Assembly: GCF_000003815.2 (NCBI RefSeq)
Contig: NC_049995.1
Span: 12,228,061 to 12,292,060, forward strand
Length of the DNA: 64,000 nucleotides
Reading direction: 5' to 3'
Source: Branchiostoma floridae
Lineage: Eukaryota > Chordata > Leptocardii > Amphioxiformes > Branchiostomatidae
Shown: positions 1-11,900 of the stretch, one piece after another
Layout: each line of letters opens with the position of its first letter
How positions within the stretch are numbered: the stretch's first letter is position 1
Notes under the pieces: model-generated
The model's input: only the letters and a program-made list of their open reading frames with translations
The model's database searches: none
What the model was told of the DNA's origin: nothing
Position numbers and translations under genes: made by a program

Positions 1-214
1 AAAAACCTCAATAAAATCATTTTAAAGGCAGATATGAAAAAAATGAAAAAAACGTCTAAGGGTATTAGCCCACTCTACCTTTGTGCGAAATTTCAAGTCA
101 TTCGGTCCAGGAACGACAGAGATAACGTGTTCCGAAGATTTGACAGGAGAAAGAAGAAAGAAGAAACATTACGAATACAATATATTTCACCATACCTATG
201 GTATGGCTGAAATA
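1..214 (-). repeat. Inverted copy of the repeat at 9076-9287
   Basis: The first 214 bases match the reverse complement of 9076-9287 nearly perfectly. The inner boundary is a palindrome around CCATACCTATGGTATGG. The repeat probably continues beyond the left edge. Its units resemble the tandem array at 9288-9830. Confidence 0.75.
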
Positions 215-407
215 TAATAAGCAGTAATAATTCAAAATAATGCCCTGTTTATTTAGTGTGAGATACTGTGTTTAACTATAGTAGAATAATGGAATGTCTG
301 CAATTTGCCTTGTCCTTAAGAAGATATTAGTAAGAAAAGCTTAAGATAGCTTTGCTTAGTGTTCATAACACAAGCAAAGTAGTCAGAATATACTGTTATA
401 TTAGTTG

Positions 408-740
408 ATGCAAGTTCGTTATTGTGCTTTATCGTCATATACACTACCTGTCCTTATTGTAACATTCATGACTCATACAGCTGTCAGCATGGCATTTATT
501 AAAAATGCACAAACAAAAATACATGCAAGCAGTGTCTCAATGTTTTGTCATAAGTTACCACAACAGTCTTATAATATACAACACTCAAGACAATTATTAA
601 CTACAGCAGCTTTTTGGACGGATGGCTTTAAAGTAGAACGAAAAGTTTTAACTCCAAGTTTGAGCAGCAACCTTGCAAAAAAAGATAATCGTTTTTGGCG
701 ACGCCTCAGAGGTGGGCCTGATGATATAAAAACCGTTTAG
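408..740 (+). CDS. Unassigned small ORF, 110 codons
   Basis: From an ATG at 408 the ORF has a hydrophobic N-terminus (LPVLIVTFMTHTAVSMAFI) resembling a signal peptide and a basic end (RFWRRLRGG). An AATAAA-like motif lies near 1016. No family is recognised and no splice context supports it; it lies in repeat-rich DNA, so chance is a fair alternative. Confidence 0.18.
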   Translation: MQVRYCALSSYTLPVLIVTFMTHTAVSMAFIKNAQTKIHASSVSMFCHKLPQQSYNIQHSRQLLTTAAFWTDGFKVERKVLTPSLSSNLAKKDNRFWRRLRGGPDDIKTV

Positions 741-1440
741 CTTTGCTTTGGTGTTAAAATTCTCATTTGAAATTCATAATCTGATGTTTATACACATTGT
801 TTATATCAAAGTATACCGTGCTATGTTTCCTGGGTGACCAACATAGCAGCCATGGTTTGAAACCTTATATACATGTTTGTGATATCTCAAATCTCATTTG
901 CATATTTGTGATGAAGACAGGTGCCCTTTGATGAACCTTTATGGAGGCACTTAATTTTTAAAACCTCATGCTTGAGTGTAACATTTCTTATGTGTGTATT
1001 TCCAACATACGTATGTAATAAAAAGTCACATTGTATCTCCCGCATTTCAAAATAAAATTGCTATAAACGTACAACTTCACCGCTCAAGTGAAACAAAAAA
1101 CTGACAACATAGCAACGAAATTCGCCAAGCAAAGCTTAAAACATGCATGCATTCTACAAGCAAACACATGACTATCATCTTTGTAGATCTCTATATATTT
1201 ACATATCTGCCTTTTCAGGTTCTGAAGTTCTCAATACTTTGCTTCTCATATAATCTCTTTAAGGTCAAGGCCAATGAGACACAACTAAAGCACGTCTGGA
1301 CATGCCACATTTATCAATTTGTATGCAGAATTCGTTTGACGTTTCATAAAACATAGCCTTGCCATAAATAGATTTGGGACCAGTTCCAGACTGGTCTTGG
1401 ACCAATACAAGTGCCGTCAACTCAATTGTACCAGGAACCT

Positions 1441-1658
1441 TAGCCTCCATAGCAGGCTCCCTGGGCCGTTTTTTCGTCGTTTTGGGGTCATAAAATACAC
1501 TTAATGGCCGTTTCTTGCACTGGGTCTCTTATACTGGCGGCCTGTAGAAATATAGCAGTCCGAGCGACCAAGTACAAAAAGAAATGACCAGCAAAAGCTT
1601 ACTGTATTATGAGTCAAAAAAAGACGAAAAAGGCCCAGAGAGCCTGCTATGGAGGCTA
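1441..1658. mobile_element. Foldback MITE, TIR TAGCCTCCATAGCAGG
   Basis: Begins TAGCCTCCATAGCAGGCTC and ends with its reverse complement, with a second paired block (GGGCCGTTTTTTCGTC with GACGAAAAAGGCCC). About 218 bases, no coding capacity. I see no clean target duplication. Confidence 0.7.
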
Positions 1659-2192
1659 TAGCTATGCCTACAGATTCTGCGGGTACCTAAGACCACCACA
1701 TTGAAGACAAGAAAACAGTGAATGAGAGTTCTTAAATGTAGCATAGGTAATCCACAAATTGTGCACACTTTAGATAATCCAGGTGGTCAACGCACTTGTT
1801 CAACGTGGTTGTCTTAGAATTGTGAGAGTTCATGTAATCAAATTCTCTGCTGAGATGTACATTAAACGGCAAGCTGGACGGATAACATATTTCCTGGACG
1901 GATAGCCCTTTTATTTACAAGTATCTTATAGCATATGACTAATATCTAAACACATACTACCTCACGATTTAAAAGTTCTTTTTACACTTAAAATATTAAA
2001 ACTGTACATAGGACGGAAAAACGCACCTCCAAGCATATCATACGGTAGTAACGTTAGTATCAAAAGCTGGCAGAGGAGTACAGCCGGCATAGGAGTGTGG
2101 GTGCTCCGGAGCCCGTCTGACTCCCTTAGGTCGGCTATATTTCTTGGCCAGTTTGGATACTATCTTATGGCACCGTAGGATCTGCTTGGAGA

Positions 2193-2500
2193 TTAGATAA
2201 ACTGTAGGTAACCGTTCAGGAGATCATCAACACAGTTGGCCGTGTCCAGTACCCAAACATCTTAAAATCTTGTACAGTGTTTACCTCATGATTTTACAGC
2301 TTGTATATTGTGCGATGTCAGATGAACTTTAGGTAACTGTTCAGGAGATTGTCAACGCAGTTGGCCGTGTCCAGTACCCAAACATCTTGAAAACTTGAAA
2401 CAGTGTTTGATTTTACAACTTGCACTTTGTGAAATGTCAGATGAACTGTAGGTAACTGTTCAGGAGATCGTCCACACAGTTGGCCGTGTCCAACACCTCC
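2193..2500 (-). repeat. Three tandem copies of the terminal exon's 3' end
   Basis: Units of about 119-125 bases begin near 2193, 2318 and 2437. Each keeps a reading frame like LDTANCVDxLLNxYLxFI followed by a stop codon (TAA, TGA, TGA). The rightmost unit is the real C-terminus; the other two lie past its stop, in what should be the 3' UTR. Confidence 0.75.
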
Positions 2501-2914
2501 GGCACCAAGCTCAACACTCCGCCGTAACACTTCATCTCAAACGGCTTCAGCGTGTTCCCGAAGTCCGCTTTTGTCGTCTGCAAGTCCGAAAAGTCCGTTT
2601 CCTTTGCCAACAGCGCGCCCCACTTTTGTAAAGACGCCCAGATGTCCTCCTTTGTCTTCTTCTGCGTTCTTCCCTCCATCTTTTGACTCGAGCTGATCTT
2701 GGCCCAGATGTTTTCCAAGACGTGTACACGGAGTTTGCTCAAGTCGCGCACGATGTGGAGAAACTCTTCGACCATGTGGACGCTTTTGGAGCCCTGGTCT
2801 TTCAGAATCCGCTCGAAGTCCTCGACCTCCGTCAGTGTTGAGATGGTCTTGGTGCTGACTGGCTTCACGGACTTCAGGGCTTCCACGAACCGCCGGACCT
2901 CCAGGGCGAAGTAA
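2437..2914 (-). CDS. Terminal exon of the death-domain adaptor
   Basis: Encodes the last 159 residues, predicted mostly helical, with a basic stretch (KMEGRTQKKTKED) and ending LDTANCVDDLLNSYLQFI then TGA. I do not recognise a fold. The last 60 bases recur twice downstream (see the repeat at 2193-2500). Confidence 0.8.
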
Positions 2915-5900
2915 CTGCCGGGGCGAACAGAAAGGTATGCACCATTAGCATTAACCAATCTAACACAGAGTCTATGCTATAGACCAGGCCAGGGAGAAGG
3001 AATAGGACCTGGTCCCTTCAAGAGAATAGCTACGAAAACACTTCAAGTATACCTAATGAATTAGGTACACATTCGAAATCAAATACTATAAGTCAATACT
3101 AAAGAAGCATTTTCGAGAGTTCTAAATTGTTTAAAACATAGGGAATGATGATGCCCCTATTTACATTTCGTACCCGAGCACACATATAATTTTTGCGTTT
3201 TATCAGCAAGTTTGAAAGTTGTAAATGGTTATTTCCTGGAGGGTCAGTTTTAGATACTGGAGGTGAAATTGAACATAGATTGAAGATAATTACGTTAACG
3301 CGTTAGAATATTATTTACCTGTATGATTCCTCTGCCGACTTGATGCCCCTACAGAAGTTCCTCAGGTGCTGCTCCATGCTGATCTCAACCGCCTCCTCCC
3401 CTTCTCTGGGCGATCTGCCCTTCCCTCGGACAATTTGCTAACGAAAAAAAACCAGAGTGATCATACTTTTCTGATACTGATACATGCGCCAGGCAAGGTG
3501 TTGCTATTTCAGTATATAATACCTTTTTTCAATTCTAAGTCGATGAGTTCCATGCGTTTATGGTTGACACTGACATAGATTCGTTATATAGGTGTTAATT
3601 GGCATAGAAAGATACCTGATGCTTTTAAGTTATGTAGCTATAGTTTGATATAGAACGGTTGACAAATGTTATAATAGATCAAAACTCAACGACTTTCAGC
3701 TAATTCACTACAGTCATTATCAAGCAATTGGGGGGGGGGGGGTGCGGTCTGGCAGATAAACTGTCCATCGGTTTGGAAATGTTACTAGCATAAATTGAGT
3801 TGCTGTTTACTCGTTATGCCTTACATGGCAAAGAAAAAGTAATCAAAATCAGAAAATGAGGGAAAGGAATCTTGCTCACCCTTCTGCCGGTCGGCCGTTC
3901 CCGCGGAGAGTGGCGGGGAGTAGACTTGGGGGTGGGGGTGGGCGGTGCCGGAGCGTGCAGCTGTGCGACTATCGGTGTGGCGGGAGGGGACAGGAGACCC
4001 AGCGGTGACGTGCTCGGTCTGCTCAGGCCTTTACTGCCTCTCAGTTGTGACGAGCATCTGGAAAATGATTTTGGATCATTATACATGTATTCAAGCGTCT
4101 TCACCAAGCAATGACTATAAGACTTGGCAAGAATGTTACTATTCACAAATGAATGATTTGATGGTGTCATTGCCAACCAAAAGAACAAATTCGATCGATA
4201 CGTTTTTCTCTCTTTCTCTCCTTTCTTCCCCTCAGTCTCTTCCCCTGCTACTATCTCTTTCCTAGATCCTTCTATCTGTTACTCTCTGCTCCCCCTCTCT
4301 CTCCCTCACTCCCTGTATTAATGATAGCTAACGTTAACCTCATTACACTATCAGCTATTGAGTCATCAAAGAAAAAGTATTACGCTTCGCCTCACATATT
4401 ACGCTTAGAACTTTACCGGATGGTGAGAGAGAGCAACATATATCTTCGTTCCCCACCTGTGGTATTGTTCCTCCTCTATGGCTGTCTGCAGCACGATTTC
4501 CCGCGCTCCGGCTGCCTTCAGCGTCCTGTCGTTCACCAGTGAGGACTGCATGAGCTCGTGTAGCGTCCCGCCCAGGTACTGGTTCCACAGCGTACGCTGC
4601 GACTCTATCCCGTTACAGCTCACGGTCAGCATCAGGGACCCTCGTCGTACCCTGCAGAAAATAGTAGAAAGTTTTAGAAAAAAATGCCAGGTCAGTTCTG
4701 AAATATGGCCGCTAGGCGGACCAAAGCTTCTTATAAAGTTAATCTATCTATCTATGGTACTGACTCCACAGCGCGCGCTGTGACTCTATCCCGTTACAGC
4801 TCACGGTCAGCATCAGGGAGCCTCGTCGTACCCTAAAGTGGATGATTTTTTACATAAATGCCCCTGCAGTTCGCTAAGATGGCCACTAGGCGGCTTTAAG
4901 CTATACCAACCCTTACAAGTCCCCCAATCTATCTATCTATGCAGACATTAGCTGTCTCTCTCTCTCTCCCCCACCCCTCCTCTCTTGTTTATGTTTTGGC
5001 CAAATATCCCACCTGCAGACGACAATTCCGTCCGTGCGCTCGAGCTGTTCCACAACGTGGTTGATCTCCTCCATCCGGGTCATCAGGAAGCTGAAGAAGC
5101 CCTCGTTGATGTTGGCCAGGATGTCGTGCATATCGTCGGGAGGGGTGTCGTCTGATGGAACAGCCCGGTCGATGACGGTGTGAATGTCCATGAAACCTGG
5201 GAACGAGATTCATGTGACGTCATCACTGAGTCCGACGCCATTTTGGTGTCCTTATTTGCATTAGTCATTAAGCTCAATAATTTTCTGACGTTTAAGATCT
5301 TCTGACTATCTTAAATAACCACTATTGAATGCTTACAGCTCAAACATGAAAATTCCAAGAGAATACTTGCAATCCATTGAAATGCAAATTGGTACACCAA
5401 GATGGCCGCTTCATCGATATACAAATTACTGAAAACGCTCTTATAGAGGGCATCATAAATAGTCTGTAATTATGATTTTCTTACGTTTTTACACAATTTC
5501 GTACAGCCCTTAGATTTTTATTTTTGGTGTTCACCTATAGGATTTGATTTATAATACATATACTTAATCACATTTCAAGCATTGTCCTCACCTATTCTCT
5601 TGAAGGGTCCTATTCTCTTTCTTTGTCCAGGTGTTCCCAGTCTGGATGGAGGTCCTCTCGACTGCTGGGTTTTCGGTCGTGTGGAATCTGGGGAAGTGAA
5701 TAAGATGCCGCGTTCAATGATGTTAGAAAGACTTCTTTTTCTGATAGGGCTGTCTTTAAGTATTATGTTCACCGATTTATTAGTGTACTGTTAGAATGTT
5801 CCGGTATCTGCATATATATCAGTAGATTAGCGAAATGTAAAAAAAAAAAACATCATGCACACCAAGTCTAAATTGGCTTTTTAAAGTCTATCTTATGAAG

Positions 5901-8900
5901 AAAAACCCCGTCTAGGGGCTCAGTGCCTAAGCTCAAAGGACTTTTCGAACTAAAGCGTTCTTCACTGTAAAAGGAAAAATCTCGATCAAAGTAACCTTCT
6001 CCGCCTTTAAACTTAATTTGTTTTGTCTTTTGCTTCGACCTCAACCAAGTTCCAGCAAGTAAAACCCTACCTACTAAACTTTAAACGTGGTGAAAAACAC
6101 TGCACAATTGATTATGTAAGTTTGAAAGCAACTAGACACGATGGACCCCCTAAGATGTTTACAGTAAACAAGCCTTATACAATCTTGAAGTAGTTTGTTG
6201 TTGTTCTACTTTAAATGGCCAATAGAAACTACCAACTCCCTGCATAGCGGTTGGCTCTTCGTAGGGTTTAGTAAGACCATTATTGGTCGTCTGCATGCAA
6301 CCCTGTTTATATCAATCCGCCGTACAATGTGGTCAGAACTATTTTTATCCGCCACAATCCTTGTATCAATACGCCATAATGGTACCAGGTAATGTATATG
6401 GAAATCGTGCAACAAGGCACCGAGGGCCTTTTTTGTGTCGTCTTTATACGCAACGGATTAAATTTCATTCTTGAGTTAAAAAAAGGGATTTTTGCTAGGA
6501 AATTATCACGTATTTGAGACTCAATGTGTTGGCGTATCGAAAATACAAGGCAATTCAGTTTCTATTCTGTTTCTTTTTATTATTCATTTATAACTTCCGA
6601 ATTGACTTTCCTCGTAAATAGCATCACATTTGACAGAGAAGCCTCAGACTATGGCACAACTTAGCAGGAAAAATACCGTTGTATTTCTAAGCCCTACATT
6701 GACACCACAATGGATCATAAAGGTTTAGGAGATACATATCGAGTTATGCCACTGCTCGAAGGAAAGGTTTTAATACATTTGGCAATGTCGCAATGTTAAA
6801 AGAGTATCACGTGTCGAAGTTTTTCTATACTCGTTCTAAGTGTGCTATGATTCTCTACATTTGACTTAAGAACTCCTACGCACTCTTTGTTTCAGTCGAG
6901 CTTGTTTTGTGGGCCTTTTACGCTCGCTCTCTCTCCCTCTTGCAGACCAACTCAGTCCGATTGCATCAGCGTAGAGATTACAGTTTCTGTCGGCGACTTC
7001 CATTCAGTTCAAAGGAACAAAGTGCCTTAATACCTTAATTAGGTCACATGTCTAGCGTTTCGTGAAGAGGTGAGGACAGATAAATGGTAGGGTGATTGGT
7101 AACATTAACTCAATTAGGTCAATAGACAGCGTCTCTAAAGGTCTTTCACATAAGAAATCAGGGTTTTGTCATGTCTATTCATCCTGAAGCGCGCAAAAAC
7201 CTTGAAGTTATGAACATTTCAGCACAGGTCATCAACAGTTTGCATTTCGTTTGCAATTTTGTACCTAACATTACAGCTAAGATGATCTTTTTTTATATAA
7301 AACTAGGGCTTGGTCACATATATGTTACGGTCGTTGTTCGATCGCAAACTAAAGGCATTCTTGGAATAGGCGAGCATATGCTTTACAACATCGATTAGCT
7401 GTCTTGTTATGGAAAAGGCTATCTTAGTATTTGTTTCTTTCACAACCTGTTTGAAAAGTTTACGGCATAAAAATTGAATATGACCGCTCTGTGACAGACA
7501 AAGATATGCTGGTCTCGTATCTTATTTGTCAATACAACACGGGACTAAGAAATATAAAAATAAGAAATTAAGGTCTGCACTCAAAACCACCAAAAGCAAT
7601 GTTTTTCATTTTTACCCAATTTCCATATACGGGAAGGCCTAATTATATATATAATTACACAGATGCTTCTGAACTATAGGGACTACGCTGTTTGACATGA
7701 TTTCACCTAACAAGTTAATCCCTGACAGGTGCACGGTATTACCTTTCTTTAACAAAATATCCATCAACAAAACGACTCAGATTGTTAACGGCCGTTTTCA
7801 ATCAACATTCACTAATGCAAACAGACTTCAGATTTTTTTCACTCGGTAAAAATGTATTATTGAACCTAAATTTAGGTTATCTAAATAAAATGATACAATC
7901 TTGCCGCCATGATCCGATTGTTGAGATGAAAAGCGGGTTACGTTTCGTTCGTGTGACACATTTGGTTCAGTGTGACATACCGTTGCTATGCAACGATAAT
8001 TGATCGACAGAAATTCAAGCGATTAGACCACCAGAAAGAAAAAAAAAGTTGTATACGTCACTAACCAAGTCACTAACCAATGGTACACGTTATATATTTC
8101 TACTGTAATTAGGAATTCAAAGATAGTGACCAAAAGATTTGATTTTATTCTTTACAAAATATTTCTCGTTTAGTGGCAAAGTTGATATCAAATTAACTAA
8201 AGCAAGAATTAGAACGTCATGATTTTTTGTCCAGTCGTGACGTTGGATTTCTTCACCTAAATGTTAGTTATAAACTCATAAGTTATGGCACGGTTACATT
8301 TGTCATAAACCTTCACAAGGCCTTCCTATGGGGCACTGTGCTATGGGGTATGGATGGTAAAATTTCGGCAAAAGAAGAATAATGGCCCGTCTGCGGGAAT
8401 GTTACACCTCTTCCGTGCATGCAAGCTGTGATCCTCCAGCAAGTTATCTGTCTATTTAGTCAATTTCTACTATTTTTCAAGCGACCTATGGATATTCTAT
8501 TAAAATTATTCGTCATCGGCAATCGTACTATCAAGCAAGATGTCCTGGCTAAATTTTGAAGCACACGTCACATGCAAGACTATATCCAAAGAATTCCCTC
8601 GCGACATTTTGCGACAGTCGTACGACTAATTTTCAACACGAGGCTTCTTCAACACCCAAAATTCTTCTAACATTTAAAAGCTGTACAATAATGTTACTAT
8701 ACAAGCATTTTTTTTACTTCATGCCAGTCGTAAGACAGTTTTTACTTTAGATGCGTGTCACCCTGAGATGGTAGCGTGCCGCCATGACAACCAAACAATA
8801 ACTTCTTTCATGGCCTATTTACTTTGAGAGTATCTTCTGAATAGTATTGGATAGGAGGTAAACCAAAAAAACATGTTTTCTACCGTTTCAAGGCCAGAGG

Positions 8901-11900
8901 TATTGACACAGGTGAAAAAAGGGAACACACACGAAACAATTTCAAAAACAACAAGCTTTTGTTTTGTGGCTGTATCCAGTAGTTTCGTATGAATAAGGCC
9001 GTTAGATTTTATAGTATCGACTGGCTTTTGGACACTGCCTTGAAATAACATTTGTGTGGAGCCATGGTCATTATATTTCAGCCATACCATAGGTATGGTG
9101 AAATATATTGTATTCGTAATGTTTCTTCTTTCTTCTTTCTCCTGTCAAATCTTCGGAACACGTTATCTCTGTCGTTCCTGGACCGAATGACTTGAAATTT
9201 CGCACAAAGGTAGAGTGGGCTAATACCCTTAGACGTTTTTTTCATTTTTTTCATATCTGCCTTTAAAATGATTTTATTGAGGTTTTTGGCAATTTTTATG
9301 TATATTTTGGCTCCCTGTACCCTGGTATTACAGTCGAATGACCTAAAATTTGGTAAAGAGATGCTTTAATAATATGCCCACATAGATTCAATAACAGTTT
9401 TGGAATATGGTACAAGAAATTGCTTAATTTTGTGACTTTTGGTCATTTTTTTTACAAAAAAGGATATTTTTGGCTCCTGTACCCTCGTTTCACAACCAAA
9501 TGACCTAAATTTTTGTATAGGAGTGCCCTTTACATATGCGCACATGGATTCAACAACAATTTGGGCATACAGTACAACAAAATGCTTAATTTTGCGATTT
9601 TTTGGCCATTTTTTGTCAAAAATAGGACATTTTTGGCTCCTGTACCCCCGTTTCACAACCAAATGACCTGAAATTTGGTAAAGGGGTGCTCTTGATATTT
9701 ATCCAAATGACCTATGTATAATTTTTGGCATAAACCACTTCAAAATGATATATTTTGGGATTTTGTGGTCATTTTCAAATGGCCAGAGAGGTCAATGACC
9801 TCAAGGTCGTTGACCCTCCACCTGCAATCTGCACGTGTACATGTCTATACAAGACCTATTTGGCAACCTTTCGTGTAGGTTGATTTAATATTCTGAGTAG
9901 GTTACGGCAGCCAATCAGCGAGCCTGTATATATCTGGAAGAGTCCATTCCTGCACGGAGGGGTTAATTTTTATTTTTAAATTCATATTTGGACCAATGAT
10001 TATGTAAAGTCTTTTAGTGGGAGTATTTTTGGACTGGTCTATTTTGCAATTTTACATGGGATATGATGGAATAGTCCATTCTTGCACGGAGGGGGGGCAT
10101 TTTTACAAAAGGAATAATTTTTGGACTTCCATGACTATGTCAAGGTCCTATTTTAGAGGATGTATTTTTGCACTGGTCCATTTTACATAGGGGTATCACA
10201 GGAAGTGTCCATTCTTGGACGGAGGGGGATTTTTTCAAATTCAGGATGGATGGGTGATGATTCAAAATTTTATTTCTAGCAGATTGAAGTGTTTTTAGAC
10301 TGGTCTATTTTACCTTTTCATGCACGGGGGGACTCTTTTGCTGAGTCTAATTTTGAACTGGGTTTCTGATTCAAAGGCCATGTTTTCAGCGGGAGCATTT
10401 CTAGACTGGTCTATTGTGAAAACTCCAATGGGGTGCACTGAAAGAGTCCATTCTTGCACGGGGTATTTTTTTAAGATTCCTTTTTGGACTAAACTGTGCT
10501 TAGTAAAAGTGATTTTTAAGCAGAAGTGTTCCGTTTTCACACATGGGTGATTTTAGAACTGTCTACTGTTGCAACACTCCAACACTGTTGCATGGGGAGG
10601 GAGATGGCTGAAATATGCTGTATTTGCTCTCAAGCAAATGTCGGCCTTTCTAGTTTTAACAATCTCCATAGAAAAAGATGAGGGCTTGACAAGCCTGTAT
10701 CCTGTTTATTTTAGTAATAATACTGCTGTAGTACTACAGAAAACGCTTGGGGCCAATTATTTGAACTTGTCCGTAAGATCAGCAAATTCTCGAGTTATGC
10801 TGTCCACATACAAAGCCACCCGGCCCGTAAACAAAGTTTCATGGTGATGGTAAGTTTGCTGTATACGATATTGCAATGTTTTCTGTCTTTTGTCGCCTTG
10901 CAAACCACCAAAAGAACAAAAAGAAGACGAGTTGAAAATATTTTTTCCAAGCTATGTGCGTGCGACATTACATGGCCATTTTAGGAGGCTTTCTTCAAGA
11001 ATGCTAAATTCATCAACGGCTTCTCTTTAACGTTGAAATAGCAAAAATATATGGTAATACGGAATACTATAAAGCATCTTTCCGTTCCAAATACACTGTC
11101 ATAAGATATATGTTAAACCTTACATTTCAACTAAAAGGGATCTGGAATTTTTTCCTCCTTTTGGATGTATGAAAACATTGCATCAAACCGTTATTCCAAA
11201 TGTCCTTGCCAAGGTCTAGGCCGTTTCTAGGCGCATTGTTGGAAACAAAATAAACTGTTAAGGTGATACGAGACCCTTTGCATGGCATTGCTAACTTATA
11301 CCGAGGTGTTAAGAAAAGTTAAGAAAAGATGTAAAATACTTGCACTGACCCGTAGAGTCTTGTTTTCTTGCCGAGTCTCTGGTCTGTAACTTTAGACTGG
11401 ATCCTTTGATGGCGACACAGTTCGTCAGGGTGAACGGCCCGCCGGACTTCCGCAAATCTACAGACGTTTTTCTCTTAACTCCTGTGGAAAACAAAGAACA
11501 TGAGGAATAATTTATCATAATGCATAACATCTTGGAGAAGCTAAGTTGTGTCCGCGTTTTTCATTCGTGAAGTCGCCAGTCATTGTTTTAAAAATCATCT
11601 TATAGTTAATAGTAGTACTTATTTCTCTTCTTAGACTTAGTGTTTCGCACTTACAAGGAAGCGTATGGCAGTTGAACACACATAGCTGAAGTGTGTGGCC
11701 CAAGGGCCAAATAGACATAGAGATTGGCACCGCCCTTGTCTGTATGTACACCGAAAGGTAGAGTATGGATTCTAACTTAAACTGACAAAAAATGCTCAAG
11801 GTAGACCAAAGACTACATATTAATTAGCATCACAAATTTGTACATTTTTTGTTTTCTACAAGAATTATATCTGTGAGCACATTTTACTGCGAAAAAAAGT

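Noticed and set aside
10569..10847. 92-codon plus-strand frame after the tandem array
   Set aside because: No motif, no splice support, and it starts inside repeat sequence.
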